Shown: positions 1 to 9,248, numbered from the stretch's first letter. The stretch: 44,622 bases of DNA from a virus (IMGVR_UViG_3300047446_000146:1-44622); one strand, 5' to 3'. Notes: generated by a model not told the origin, from the sequence alone. Numbers and translations: made by a program.

Positions 1-3000
1 CGTGGCGGTGGCCGAGCCGGAAGCCCGATAACCAGTAACTGAAGCGCTCTGCTCGAACTGGACGTTATCGACCTCGATCCACATATCGGCGGTCGCCCCG
101 GAGCGGTTCAGCAGGCGAGCAGCGAAGATCACAGCCTTTACCGCTCCGGCTGGCGCCACTGCGGTAAACGAGAACCTCGTGAATGTCGTCCCCACCACTG
201 TCTCTGCCAACTGGGCAGTAGATATCACCGTTCCTGCGGTGTTCAACCACTGGACGTACATAGCCAGTCGCGCAGACGGGCTCGACAGGCGAACGTATGC
301 GCTCAGCGTATAGCTCAAACCCGCCACAACGTTCGGTCTGTCGGCAGGAACTGCGCTGATGTTGATATCAATGTAGGAGCCATTTGTCAGCCCGGCTCTT
401 GTCAGGCGCACGGCTTTGACGCTAGACGGCAGAGGAGAGTCCACCATCGACAGAGTGGGGGTCATTCCCGCGCTGCTACCGAGTCGCCAGAACGACGGAA
501 TGCCATCGGTGCCGAGTTGCTCGAAAGAACTGTTCGGCAGCAGATTATCTGCGCCCATATCGCCGATGCTGTTTGTCAGCTGCGTGAGCTGACCGCTTAC
601 GCTCGTCAGGCCTGTTTCGGTCTGCGTTACGCGCGCAGTGAGGGCGGTTGTTGCTGCAGCTTGCGCGGTAATGCTCGAAGCGTCGACCTGGCCGTTATCT
701 TTCCAGCCTGTAGCGATTGCTGAAATCTCCAGCTGCGCGCGGTCCATCTCCACGAAACCAGCCGCAATCGAGCCAGCTGCGTTAGGTCTTAGGCGTAACA
801 GCGGCGTTGTCGCCACGGTGTCGGCAGGGAGTGCGGCACTGGTCAAGATGACGCGCTGCCAACCATCTGAAAGCAGGTTGATGTTTTGAGAGGCGGTCGC
901 CAAGACTGCTCCGGCAGCATTGCGGTGTTGCAGGAAAAGTTGGAATCCTAGACCCGCAGTGCCTCGCACATATGCAGACAGCGTGACAACCTGCCCGACG
1001 GATACGGAAGGCCGCTTAGTTACGACTGGAGTGGTGTCTACATAGGTCGAAGTAGTCATACCAGAGGCGTCAATGCGCAACGCCTTGCCAGCAGGATCGA
1101 GCCCTGAAGTGACCTGTGTCGCGGTCCAAGTCGGACCAGCAGGAGTAGAGAAAAGCCAACCGTCAGGTGTGTTCGTGCTGCCACTGGTCAAGACTTCAAA
1201 CGACGGGTTGTACAGAAGGTTCTCGCCGCCAACGCTCGACAGATTTGCGGTGATGTTGGTGATCGCATTCCCGGCCGCCGTCAGGTCTGTTCCCTGCTGG
1301 GTAACCGTGTTGCTCAACGCCTGGACAGTTGCTGCCTCAGCCTTGGTCGCCACCTGCGCCAGCGCGCTCGCAGCCGCCGCAGCCGCATCCGTCGCGGCCT
1401 TGTCTGTAACCGCCGCCCACACGCTGCCCGTCCAGCGTTTTGGTGTATTCGCGTTGCCAGTGATGTCGATCCACAGGTTCTGCGCTAGCTGATCGGCAGC
1501 CGCCGGTGCCGCCGACTGAACGATGACCTTGCCCTTCCCGCCCGCCAGCGTGTTAGCCGCGTTCGCTGCGTTCTGCGCTGCCGTGACGTTCTGGTTTGTG
1601 GTCGTGAGGCTGCTGTTCAGGCCGGTGATCGCCGTACCCTGGCTGCTGAGAGTGTTCTCGGCAGTGGTGACACGGGTCGTCAGGCTCTGAACTGCGGTCG
1701 ACGATGCCTTGCCGTCCAGTGAGGTTTGCAGGCCGGTGATCTGATTCGCCTGCGCGGTGTTCACGCCCTCGATGCTGGTGATCTTGGTTTCAGCGGTGGT
1801 GACGCGCGCGGCCAAGCCGTTTGCCGTCTGCACAGCCTGGCCAACGTTCAGCCAGTAGGTAGGGTTCGGCGGTGGCGTGTTGATCGGTACGCTCTGGGTT
1901 GCCTGATAGATGATCCCGTCAGTGCCGAGCACGCCCTGCCCGGCCGTGTAAGTGCCGTCTGGCTTGTACGGCATCGAGTCAGCCAGATCCGCGATCTGAT
2001 CGATCTGCGCCTGCAGCTCGTTCTGCACCTCGGTCACGGTGTTGCTGACGTCGGTGATCTGGTCGCCCAAGTCGGTTCTCACCTGGTCGAGACGTTCGTT
2101 CACCGAGCCAGGACCATCGCCGCCGATCTTGCCGATTTCCCCAAGCAGTTCCTGACCAAGCTGGCTTTCGGTGATCTCGCCGGTCAGGTAGTCGAGGATG
2201 TCGTCGGCATCGGCGCTGGCTTGGCCGTTCACGACAGTTGGAGCTTGCGGGAACCACGGCCCGACGTTGCCGGTTCGATCGACGAGGCGCGCCCAGAAGA
2301 AGAACGACTGACCCGCGCGCAGGCCCTGCATGGTGTAGTCGGATTGCGGGTAGGCAAGATCGGCCAGTTTCGTGGCAGTGGCCAGATCAGGCGCTTGGCT
2401 GTACCAAAGCTCTGTCCGCTGGGTGTCTTCCGCGTCAGGCGGAAAGGTCCATTTCAGACCGATTCCGAAAATCAGGCTCTCGGTGGTCAGCGATGTGATC
2501 GCAGGTGGGAGACCCTCCTTGCCGTTCAGCAGAGTAGGTTCGGAATACGCCCACAGGGACGAGTTGCCATTCACGCCAACGGCCGAAACCCGAGCCGTAT
2601 AGGTGCCGGAGTAAATGCCCGATACCTCAATCGATGACGTGTAAGTGATACCGGCATAGACCCAATCGCCCGAATCCTTCTTCCACCAGACCTGATAGCT
2701 CTGTGCGCTGCGTGCAGGCTCCCACGTAATGCGCATGGTTGCGATCGTCAGGCCCTGCTTCACGGCCTCATAGGTCGAGAGCTGGATATTGGTAGGCATT
2801 GCCTGCACCGCGCCCGGAAGCGTGGTGGTTGGAGGCGTGACAATCTGCGCGCCGCTGTCGATGGCGGCAAATTTGCTCGCGTTGTGCTGAACCGCGACCA
2901 CGTCGTATTGAAGCTTGTCGTCCCCGAAGTTCTCGGTGATGGTCAGGATGCGATAGGTTTCAGGCACGACCTCTGCGGTCTCGATCGCGTAGACCGATTC

Positions 3001-4665
3001 GGTTACCGGAGCTGCGCTGAAGTTTTCGGTGACGGTGATCACGCGGCCGACAACGGTTTTGATGATGCGAGTCTGCGCGGTGCCGTTCGGCTGGATGACA
3101 ACCAGAGTATCGCCGGCGGCGACGGTGAGGTCATCGTCAACAGTGACGCTGTTCGTGGTCGAAGCCTTGACTCGGCCGCCGATGGGCTTGCCCGCGTAGT
3201 GCTGGTCTGCAACACGAATGATCTGGCCTGGTCGCGCGAGCACGCCATCCAGCCCGACACTGAATTGAATGGTGCCGGTTTCCAGCTGGTTGGTCAGCAG
3301 CGTGTAATGACCGAGACGCTGAGCCTGGCCTTGCGACACGCAGCCGAACGCCGTGATTTCAGTTTCGCGAATCCCATAGCGAGCGATGGCCTTTGTGTTC
3401 GGCACATACTCGACTTTCTGTGCGCCGAAGTCGTCGCGATCAGTCCAGCTGACTTTCGCAACGCTGAAACGAGTGGATCCGGACGAGCCCGGGCGGCTGA
3501 AATAGCCTTCGATGACGTTGGCATTGGTGTAGGTGTACACCGGGTCGTTTGGCATATCAGCGGACGCGACCACTTCGCTGCCGGCGTAATAGGCCATGCC
3601 GCGGAAGATGCTGGCCAGATCTTGCAGGACCTGGAGCGCATCGGCGCGCGACTGCAGGTACAGATTGCAGGTGAACCGAGGCTCCTGCCCGCCCTTGCCG
3701 TCCGAGATCATCGCATCGCAGTACTGCGCGATCTGGTATAGCTCCCACTTGTCGACGTTGTCGCTGCTGATGAAGCGGCCCAGACCGTAACGGTCATTGA
3801 TGATGATGTCGCGGTAGATCCACGCAGGGTTGTCGGTCCAAGACAGCTTGAACGTGCCGTCCCAAGTGCCTGAATAGGTGCGCGACTCTGGGGTGTAGTT
3901 GCTCGGCACCTGGATGATGCGGCCCTTGATGCGGAAAGCGCGCTCAGGGATGTTCGAGAACTGGCTCGCATCTATCTTGATACCAACCAAAGCGGTGTAG
4001 GGATATTGCAGCTTTGCGTCGATGACTTCGGTGTAGCTGACGACCGTCGTGGTGTCGCCGATCTTGGCATCGGTGTAGTTAGGCGTGGTGCGGCGGACGC
4101 GGATAGACCAGCCTTCTTCAGCCGCTGGAAGATCGATTCGGTGCGATCGCTGATAACCGGTGGTGGTCTTGCCGGTGAATGAGGTGGTAATGACCGGCAC
4201 GTAATCGGAGCCGTCCGTTGAAAGCTCGACAACATAGTTCACCGTGAAACCGGTGGTATCGCCGTCGCTGTTCTGCTGATACAGGGCGGACGCCCCAAGG
4301 CGCAGCCGAACGCCAGACAACTGCAGGTTACTCAGGCTCTGGGTCCATGGCTGGGAAGCCTTCAGCTCAACGCCGACCGCATGTTCGGTCTCTACAGACG
4401 GAAAGCCGGTGATGTAATCCTGATCGTGCTCGCCGAAGCGCTGCTCCCAGGTCACGCCGGTGAAGTTCATGGACCCATCGGTGCCTTGAATCGGTGTTTC
4501 GTCCAGATAAATGGACCGAGCGCCGTTCACCAGGCCAACGATCGGGCCCTCGCTGATGGCGTCCAAAATGTTCGCGTAACTGGTGTTGATCAGGCTGTCC
4601 GGGCTTTCTACAGGCGTGTGGCTGCTTTCGCTGCCTTTGGAGCCGCGAACGATGGTGTCGGTCAT
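1..4665 (-). CDS. J: Tail tip / host specificity protein J (3' end cut by window)
   Basis: Lambda gpJ-like central tail fibre and receptor-binding protein. The frame is open from the ATG at 4665 to the left edge (1555 codons, no stop). The start has AAGGG seven bases upstream and lies 11 bases after the stop of gene I. The N-terminus (VRGSKGSESSHTPVESPDSL) is typical of tail-tip J proteins. Fibronectin-III-like stretches follow around 2450-2850, then alanine-rich coiled-coil sequence (about 1300-2050). Near the C-terminus are two similar modules, each opening with NLLxNxSFE (near 1225 and near 555) and resembling jelly-roll carbohydrate-binding domains. The C-terminus, which usually sets host range, is outside the window. 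Confidence 0.93.
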   Translation of the reverse strand, partial: MTDTIVRGSKGSESSHTPVESPDSLINTSYANILDAISEGPIVGLVNGARSIYLDETPIQGTDGSMNFTGVTWEQRFGEHDQDYITGFPSVETEHAVGVELKASQPWTQSLSNLQLSGVRLRLGASALYQQNSDGDTTGFTVNYVVELSTDGSDYVPVITTSFTGKTTTGYQRSHRIDLPAAEEGWSIRVRRTTPNYTDAKIGDTTTVVSYTEVIDAKLQYPYTALVGIKIDASQFSNIPERAFRIKGRIIQVPSNYTPESRTYSGTWDGTFKLSWTDNPAWIYRDIIINDRYGLGRFISSDNVDKWELYQIAQYCDAMISDGKGGQEPRFTCNLYLQSRADALQVLQDLASIFRGMAYYAGSEVVASADMPNDPVYTYTNANVIEGYFSRPGSSGSTRFSVAKVSWTDRDDFGAQKVEYVPNTKAIARYGIRETEITAFGCVSQGQAQRLGHYTLLTNQLETGTIQFSVGLDGVLARPGQIIRVADQHYAGKPIGGRVKASTTNSVTVDDDLTVAAGDTLVVIQPNGTAQTRIIKTVVGRVITVTENFSAAPVTESVYAIETAEVVPETYRILTITENFGDDKLQYDVVAVQHNASKFAAIDSGAQIVTPPTTTLPGAVQAMPTNIQLSTYEAVKQGLTIATMRITWEPARSAQSYQVWWKKDSGDWVYAGITYTSSIEVSGIYSGTYTARVSAVGVNGNSSLWAYSEPTLLNGKEGLPPAITSLTTESLIFGIGLKWTFPPDAEDTQRTELWYSQAPDLATATKLADLAYPQSDYTMQGLRAGQSFFFWARLVDRTGNVGPWFPQAPTVVNGQASADADDILDYLTGEITESQLGQELLGEIGKIGGDGPGSVNERLDQVRTDLGDQITDVSNTVTEVQNELQAQIDQIADLADSMPYKPDGTYTAGQGVLGTDGIIYQATQSVPINTPPPNPTYWLNVGQAVQTANGLAARVTTAETKITSIEGVNTAQANQITGLQTSLDGKASSTAVQSLTTRVTTAENTLSSQGTAITGLNSSLTTTNQNVTAAQNAANAANTLAGGKGKVIVQSAAPAAADQLAQNLWIDITGNANTPKRWTGSVWAAVTDKAATDAAAAAASALAQVATKAEAATVQALSNTVTQQGTDLTAAGNAITNITANLSSVGGENLLYNPSFEVLTSGSTNTPDGWLFSTPAGPTWTATQVTSGLDPAGKALRIDASGMTTSTYVDTTPVVTKRPSVSVGQVVTLSAYVRGTAGLGFQLFLQHRNAAGAVLATASQNINLLSDGWQRVILTSAALPADTVATTPLLRLRPNAAGSIAAGFVEMDRAQLEISAIATGWKDNGQVDASSITAQAAATTALTARVTQTETGLTSVSGQLTQLTNSIGDMGADNLLPNSSFEQLGTDGIPSFWRLGSSAGMTPTLSMVDSPLPSSVKAVRLTRAGLTNGSYIDINISAVPADRPNVVAGLSYTLSAYVRLSSPSARLAMYVQWLNTAGTVISTAQLAETVVGTTFTRFSFTAVAPAGAVKAVIFAARLLNRSGATADMWIEVDNVQFEQSASVTGYRASGSATAT

Positions 4666-4675
4666 TGGGAAGCCC

Positions 4676-5302
4676 TTACTGTTCGTCTTCGGCGACGATG
4701 CCCAGTGAAATCATGGCGGAACCCACGGTCATCTCGCCGTAGCACAGTGGTACCGGGTTGCCTTGGGTGATGGTGTTCTTGATGCCTGAGAAGTTGTAGC
4801 TGGGACGATTATCAGCCGCCTCGGTGCTATCAATTCCGGTTTGCGTGCCGGTAATCATTTGGGCTACGCCACCCAAGGCCAATGATATCCCCACGGCCCC
4901 TACTGCTCCCCAGGCAGCACTACCCGCAAATAATCCGCTTCCGGCCGCGCCTCCACCAGCTAGACCTCCGGAGAAGTAGCTCGCAACAGCAATCAGCACA
5001 ACCCCGATGACGGTTTGCAGCCCCCCGCCGTTTTTGCTGCCTTGCACTACCGGTGCGATCCGGATTTCATTGTGACTTGGCGGATCTCCTAGCTGCTCCT
5101 TGCTTAAATTGCGTTTGCCGTAGAACACGGCGAATGCTAAGCCCCTGGCTTTTGATTCAACCAGAAATTGGTTGAAGCCCTTGAAGAGAACGCCGAGCGC
5201 CCGAACGGCCTCAGCTGCAGATTTAACGGCCAAAAAGTGCTCTTTCCCAAATTTTTTGCCCAGTTCGCCATGAAGTCGGATGGTGCGGATTCGTTCGGAC
5301 AT
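4676..5302 (-). CDS. I: Tail assembly protein I (lambda gpI-like)
   Basis: 208 aa tail-tip assembly factor. The N-terminal part (about 1-95; begins MSERIRTIRLHGELGKKFGK) is the beta-grasp-like region seen in gpI proteins. A glycine/alanine-rich hydrophobic stretch (about 98-155) and a short C-terminal domain with GNPVPLCYGEMTVGS follow. The ATG is preceded by GGAGAAAAT. In lambda, I lies against K. Here K ends at 9732 and about 4.4 kb of unrelated genes intervene. An intrinsic terminator lies just upstream of this start, so I and J need readthrough, antitermination or a local promoter. Confidence 0.88.
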   Translation of the reverse strand: MSERIRTIRLHGELGKKFGKEHFLAVKSAAEAVRALGVLFKGFNQFLVESKARGLAFAVFYGKRNLSKEQLGDPPSHNEIRIAPVVQGSKNGGGLQTVIGVVLIAVASYFSGGLAGGGAAGSGLFAGSAAWGAVGAVGISLALGGVAQMITGTQTGIDSTEAADNRPSYNFSGIKNTITQGNPVPLCYGEMTVGSAMISLGIVAEDEQ

Positions 5303-5317
5303 ATTTTCTCCAGGCGT

Positions 5318-5341
5318 AAAAAAACCCGCCTCGGCGGGTTT
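5318..5341 (-). terminator. Intrinsic terminator of the lipoprotein gene
   Basis: Stem AAACCCGC / GCGGGTTT (5322-5329 with 5334-5341, 4-nt loop), followed on the minus strand by a run of seven T. It lies 3 bases after the lipoprotein stop codon and 16 bases before the start of gene I, so it also sits inside the late tail operon. Confidence 0.85.
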
Positions 5342-5344
5342 GCG

Positions 5345-5743
5345 TTAGTAAGCTGTTGGGGTTAAGTAAAATCCTCCCCCATCTAGCGAAATTCGGCGTC
5401 GGATGGTCTCACCGCCCTTCACGTCTATCTCTGACTCGTGCATGGTCCCAGAGAACATCGTGCTCGGTTTGATACCGAGGATATGCCTACCTGGCGCTAG
5501 TCCAAATGTCGCAACCTCTGCGGAAGCAAACTCGGCAGCCAAGGCGCCATCGATGTACAAGCTGTAATTCACCCCTGATCCAAAGGCTCCGCTGTCGCGC
5601 GTGACGATCAGCTTGGATTCTCTCTGCTGCGTGAAACCATGTAGCCTCTTTGCCGGTACTGGGTCTGCAGCTTCCGGAGATATCGGCGATGTTGAGCACC
5701 CGGCCAGCAGGGCGACTGCAAGTGCCCCAATCAGAATTCGCAT
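5345..5743 (-). CDS. Small outer-membrane-type lipoprotein (moron)
   Basis: 132 aa. The N-terminus is a lipoprotein signal peptide (MRILIGALAVALLAGC) with lipobox LLAGC, so Cys16 should be lipidated. The rest is a beta-rich domain with YSLYIDGALAAEF and APGRHILGI, resembling PEGA/carboxypeptidase-regulatory-like folds. The start has a GGGAG ribosome site. The gene has its own terminator and sits between tail genes K and I, which is typical of a moron. Phage lipoproteins often block superinfection at the envelope, but that role here is inference from location and topology only. Confidence 0.75.
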   Translation of the reverse strand: MRILIGALAVALLAGCSTSPISPEAADPVPAKRLHGFTQQRESKLIVTRDSGAFGSGVNYSLYIDGALAAEFASAEVATFGLAPGRHILGIKPSTMFSGTMHESEIDVKGGETIRRRISLDGGGFYLTPTAY

Positions 5744-5903
5744 GATGCTCCCTCATTGAGAAAGCGCCGAGGGTAGCACCGGCCTGTCTACCCATCCAGC
5801 GCTGAAGTCATAACCGTACTCCTGTATGAATTACCAGTTCCTTGAATAATGGCCCGGGGCTATCTTTAGCATTCGACTGCTATCAAAAATCAAGGGACCT
5901 GAA

Positions 5904-6407
5904 ATGGCTATTCGATTCCGGAAGAGCATCAAAATCGTGCCAGGTATTCGCCTGAATGTCAGCAAAAGCGGCGTCAGTACTTCCATTGGTGGAAGGGGCG
6001 CCACCGTAAACATCGGAAAGAAAGGTACACGCGTCACAGCCAGCATTCCCGGTACTGGGCTGTCAGCATCCCATCTTTACAAAGCGCCAAAGCGCAGAAA
6101 GGCGTCCTCGGCGCGCGCGCAGCAATCCCCGGCGGAACAAGCGATTTCATTAGCCATCGTCGGCATTATCGCGACATTCATTGCCTACAAAGCATCAGGC
6201 GTATTTTCGTTTGTAGCCGGATTCGTCGCATTTTGTGTCATTGCGTATTTTGCCTTAGGACTACTGAGCCTCATGGGCGGGAAGGTTAAAAGTAAGCATC
6301 CAGATCATTCAGCCATGTATTGGGCCGAGAAAAGTAGGCAGATACAGGCTGAGCATCAGGCGCTCCCTGACTTGCCACAGCCTCAGAAGCCACTATCGCG
6401 GCGCTAA
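5904..6407 (+). CDS. DUF4236 membrane protein
   Basis: 167 aa, plus strand, opposite to the tail operon. The N-terminal 55 residues match DUF4236 (FRKSIKIVPGIRLNVSKSGV, then GGRGATVNIGKKGTRVT). Two hydrophobic segments follow (about 83-100 and 105-128) before a charged tail. AAGGGA lies six bases before the ATG. DUF4236 has no firm biochemical function that I know of. First gene of a five-gene plus-strand cargo run (5904-8231) inserted between K and I. Confidence 0.75.
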   Translation: MAIRFRKSIKIVPGIRLNVSKSGVSTSIGGRGATVNIGKKGTRVTASIPGTGLSASHLYKAPKRRKASSARAQQSPAEQAISLAIVGIIATFIAYKASGVFSFVAGFVAFCVIAYFALGLLSLMGGKVKSKHPDHSAMYWAEKSRQIQAEHQALPDLPQPQKPLSRR

Positions 6408-6499
6408 TAACAAGCGGAATAAGATCAGCCGATCAAGCCCCGCAAGCGATACCCGAATGAGTAACCATCCCTTCCCCATGCCCTGAAGAAGGATTGCCA

Positions 6500-6712
6500 A
6501 TGAGAAAACTAAGATGTCATGAGGCAGTAGGCCTGAATGTCGACGAGATTCTCAACGAGTTCAACGAGAGAGCTTCTGAGTTCGGCATCACCGAAGAAAG
6601 CGTCGTGTCGGTAAACGTCACAACTCCGCGTCACGGAATAAAGATCTTGGATGGCCGCGAAACGAAAGATGCGCGCGTTCAGGTCACGATCGTCTACTGG
6701 AGTGATCGGTAG
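6500..6712 (+). CDS. Hypothetical small protein in the tail cargo block
   Basis: 70 aa from the ATG at 6500, which has GAAGGA six bases upstream. An in-frame TTG at 6494 is less likely. The sequence alternates a helical N-terminal half (EILNEFNERASEFG) with beta strands (ESVVSVNVTT, DARVQVTIVYW). I recognise no family. It lies 92 bases after the DUF4236 gene on the same strand. Confidence 0.55.
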   Translation: MRKLRCHEAVGLNVDEILNEFNERASEFGITEESVVSVNVTTPRHGIKILDGRETKDARVQVTIVYWSDR

Positions 6713-6768
6713 CCCGCTCGCCGAGCCCAGCCAGCCTGGGCTTTGCCATAACACGCAAGGATGCAAAC

Positions 6769-7395
6769 ATGCCCTCAGACCAAGACCGAGAAATACCCGA
6801 AGTCAATTTAAGAGAGTTCATAAATTACATCGGGATTGAGCGAGTGATTCCTGGGCGCTATAGCCTGCTATTAGCAGCTCATCTCCTAGGAGGAGCGCTA
6901 TCGGGACGGCAAAACCCGGCGAGAATTATTCGCGAAATCGAACTTCTTGAGCGGGGCGAGGTTGGGCAGTTTAAAAAGCCTATTCAAAACCGGCATCCTC
7001 CTCTCAAAGGACTTTGGCACAAGCACTACATGCAGGATGGACTTGCCTCACTTGCACAAAATGTTCAGAAAGGTCTCACGTGGTTCGAAATACCGCTATT
7101 CAAACAGATGATCCAAGACGCCCAGAATGCTGGAGAAGAGAGATTTATAGAGCCGCATCACGTACCGGCCTTGGTTGAAGATATCGTGAGCGGAAACCGC
7201 CAAAGACTTGCAGAGCGCCAGGCGTTGAGTGGGGAATGGATTGTGTTCGCCAAACACGAAGGCCAGAACTACTACCTCACAATCGCAACGCATGACAGCC
7301 AAACACACCAGCAGGTGCGCGAGCAGATCAACCAAGTCTGCTGCGTGGAATTTTCCTTCTTATCGCAGCTCTTGGCTGATGCGGAGAATGCATGA
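6769..7395 (+). CDS. Hypothetical protein, first of a coupled pair
   Basis: 208 aa with AAGGA seven bases before the ATG. Soluble, mixed alpha/beta, no signal peptide or TM segment. The N-terminal half is helical (INYIGIERVIPGRYSLLLAA; ARIIREIELLERGEVGQFKK). The C-terminal half (GEWIVFAKHEGQNYYLTIAT) looks like a compact beta domain ending in CCVEF. The stop overlaps the next start by four bases (ATGA at 7392), so the two are probably co-translated. I do not recognise the family. Confidence 0.65.
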   Translation: MPSDQDREIPEVNLREFINYIGIERVIPGRYSLLLAAHLLGGALSGRQNPARIIREIELLERGEVGQFKKPIQNRHPPLKGLWHKHYMQDGLASLAQNVQKGLTWFEIPLFKQMIQDAQNAGEERFIEPHHVPALVEDIVSGNRQRLAERQALSGEWIVFAKHEGQNYYLTIATHDSQTHQQVREQINQVCCVEFSFLSQLLADAENA

Positions 7396-7667
7396 CAAAT
7401 CGCGACTTGAGGGAAGTGGCCGCGATGGAACGCGCGCTAACTTTCAAATGCCTCGGCTACACCAAATGCGAAGACGGCCTGATCGAGCGGTACCACCTAA
7501 AGGTGACGGAACGTGATAGCGGGAGGATTGAAACTATCGCTGTTGACCCAAAACACCTCGCCTCGGCCCGTAGCATGAAAAGGATCCTGCTTGATCGGTG
7601 CATATTCTACAAAGCAACTCGCACGGAGCACGACGAGATGCTGCTTGCGATTCTCAATCCAGTCTGA
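7392..7667 (+). CDS. Hypothetical protein, second of a coupled pair
   Basis: 91 aa, starting inside the stop of the preceding gene (ATGA overlap). The sequence has a beta-hairpin core (FKCLGYTKCEDGLIERYHLK; ESGRIETIAVDP-like) and a C-terminal helix. No known domain is recognised. Tight coupling suggests that the two products act together, possibly as a toxin/antitoxin or two-part exclusion pair, but nothing in the sequence proves this. Confidence 0.6.
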   Translation: MTNRDLREVAAMERALTFKCLGYTKCEDGLIERYHLKVTERDSGRIETIAVDPKHLASARSMKRILLDRCIFYKATRTEHDEMLLAILNPV

Positions 7668-7724
7668 CGCAACCCAAAAACTCATCCGCCCCGTTTTTTT
7701 TCACACAACATTGAAGTCCGCCGC

Positions 7725-8231
7725 ATGACCATTGATACGAATAGCATCACGACGCTCCTCGCCTGGCTTTGGGAAAATGGTGCCGCGAATATCTGGGGGG
7801 CCATTTGCTTGGCCGCTCTAACGAGAGGTCCCAGAAAGCTCCGGGACTTCACTGCTGGGCTGCCGGCAGCCATCCGCTCCGGCTCGCGCAAGCGGAATAG
7901 CCCAGTCGCCTATCTCAGGAAACTCAAGCTGAAAGATCTACGTCAGATCCGCCATTTCCGTTTCAACGACGCGTGGATTGCCAGAGAAGTTAGCCGAGGC
8001 AGTACCGCTCTCATTCTTTTCGGGTTGAGCGCGGGATTCTGGCTAATGGCGTTGGGCCTGAAGGAGCAGATGGTGGTCTCAGGACAGTTGCTCTCTACAG
8101 ACGCAACCACCGTTTTTATCTCAGCTTTCCCGGCGTATGTTTTCGAGATTATGTGGCTTTACAGATCCACCCGCGCAAATAGGCTGATTGACTATCGACA
8201 GAAATCGAAGCTCTGGCGCTTCCGTCGCTAG
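7725..8231 (+). CDS. Hypothetical membrane protein
   Basis: 168 aa, last plus-strand gene of the cargo run. A hydrophobic segment near the N-terminus (about 16-32, IWGAICLAALT), a basic middle region rich in Arg/Lys (about 33-80) and two further hydrophobic segments (about 92-112 and 123-145) suggest two or three membrane passes with a basic C-terminus (KLWRFRR). The ribosome site is weak. No family is recognised. The basic cytoplasmic loop could bind nucleic acid or lipid, which is inference. Confidence 0.55.
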   Translation: MTIDTNSITTLLAWLWENGAANIWGAICLAALTRGPRKLRDFTAGLPAAIRSGSRKRNSPVAYLRKLKLKDLRQIRHFRFNDAWIAREVSRGSTALILFGLSAGFWLMALGLKEQMVVSGQLLSTDATTVFISAFPAYVFEIMWLYRSTRANRLIDYRQKSKLWRFRR

Positions 8232-8244
8232 CTGACGCCGGATG

Positions 8245-8271
8245 CAAAAAGCCCAGCGCGGGGCTGGGCTT
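8245..8271 (-). terminator. Terminator after the DUF6338 pair
   Basis: Hairpin AAGCCCAG / CTGGGCTT (8249-8256 and 8264-8271), preceded on the plus strand by AAAAA, so it ends in a T-run on the minus strand. It is placed to end the minus-strand gene stopping at 8301 and lies 14 bases after the convergent plus-strand gene. It may work both ways. Confidence 0.7.
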
Positions 8272-8300
8272 GGCGGTTCGCGTACGGAAGGGGTGCACCG

Positions 8301-8462
8301 CTAATCGATATGGACAGGATCACGAGACCGGTCATCTGTGTGCCTAGGCTCGTCGGAATCCAGTTTCGGCCGATTTTTCGCCGGTGGCGGATTGATGTTC
8401 AGACCGTTTTTTTCTGATCCTTTCTCAAAAATCCCCTGCGTCCTACCACGTTCGTTATTCAT
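8301..8462 (-). CDS. 53-aa partner of the DUF6338 protein
   Basis: A short gene. Its ATG at 8462 overlaps the last eight bases of the DUF6338 gene (stop at 8455-8457), so translation is probably coupled. The product is hydrophilic, low-complexity and probably disordered: NNERGRTQGIFEKGSEKNG then NINPPPAKNRPKLDSDEPR and an acidic/His tail. It ends 30 bases before the terminator at 8271, which supports a two-gene unit. I recall similar short proline-rich proteins beside DUF6338 genes elsewhere, but I could not check this. Confidence 0.55.
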   Translation of the reverse strand: MNNERGRTQGIFEKGSEKNGLNINPPPAKNRPKLDSDEPRHTDDRSRDPVHID

Positions 8463-9072
8463 CGGTGACCTCCGCTTGCTCTAGGATTTCAACCCACAAC
8501 ACGTCCACGTTGGAGATCAGTATAAAATCTATCTTCGCGCTGGGGAGCTTTTTTTCCGTCCCTACCCAAACAGGCATCTCCATCAGATAATACCCTGAAG
8601 GATTGGCAGGCAAGACCCGAGGATACCCTTGCAGCCGCCGTCCATCAAGCAAGTTGAGGACAATTCTCAACTGACGATCGCCTTTAAAGCTCTTCACGAA
8701 GAGGTTCCACTCCGGAACAGGTGTAGAGCTCCTGTCCGTTAACTCCAAGCGCCGAGCCCACCTGTAGAGCGTGTCATGTTTCGCCCAATATGCCAGCGCA
8801 ACACCGAGCGTGACGGCAAATAAAACCGCCCATCCAGTATCCAGCGAATCGTACCAATCAGCGATGGGGAACCAATTGCCGACCCAGAAGCACAGGTTCT
8901 TAAGGCCTAGCACTATCGATTGAATCGCCGCACTGCAGATCAGTGCCTGAACAACCCGCTCAAACTGACCCGGTTTAACAACGTCCGACAGCCAATAAAA
9001 TATGATGGTGGTAACAAAGCCAGGAAGCAATGTCTGCAAGATGGGTAAAATCTGGCTTGTCGCTTCGTCCAT
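8455..9072 (-). CDS. DUF6338 family membrane protein
   Basis: 205 aa. Matches DUF6338 in layout: N-terminal ILQTLLPGFVTTIIFYWLS, then FERVVQALICSAAIQSIVLG, a third hydrophobic segment (about 79-95, WAVLFAVTLGVALAYWA) and a soluble C-terminal domain with LNLLDGRRLQGYPRVLP and a final strand KIDFILISNVDVLWVE. Three TM helices plus a cytoplasmic beta domain are likely. Function is unknown. It forms a unit with the overlapping 53-aa gene and is a moron within the K-I cargo block. Confidence 0.75.
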   Translation of the reverse strand: MDEATSQILPILQTLLPGFVTTIIFYWLSDVVKPGQFERVVQALICSAAIQSIVLGLKNLCFWVGNWFPIADWYDSLDTGWAVLFAVTLGVALAYWAKHDTLYRWARRLELTDRSSTPVPEWNLFVKSFKGDRQLRIVLNLLDGRRLQGYPRVLPANPSGYYLMEMPVWVGTEKKLPSAKIDFILISNVDVLWVEILEQAEVTDE

Positions 9073-9248
9073 GGCTGATCCCCAATTCGCCGGCTGTCCA
9101 GAGCATAGTCCGTATTAGCCAGCATGCCTGTACAGATCGCCAGTAGCCGCATTCAGTCTAAGCGTAGTAGCGTTGCGCCTCCAATGAACCGCCTCGGTCC
9201 GTTGCCTGTAAGCCCATGGACCGGGGCAATGTGACCTCGGAGGTCGAT

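Noticed and set aside
1726-2637. 303-codon plus-strand frame opposite J
   Set aside because: Shadow of the J coding sequence; no ribosome site and no recognisable domain.
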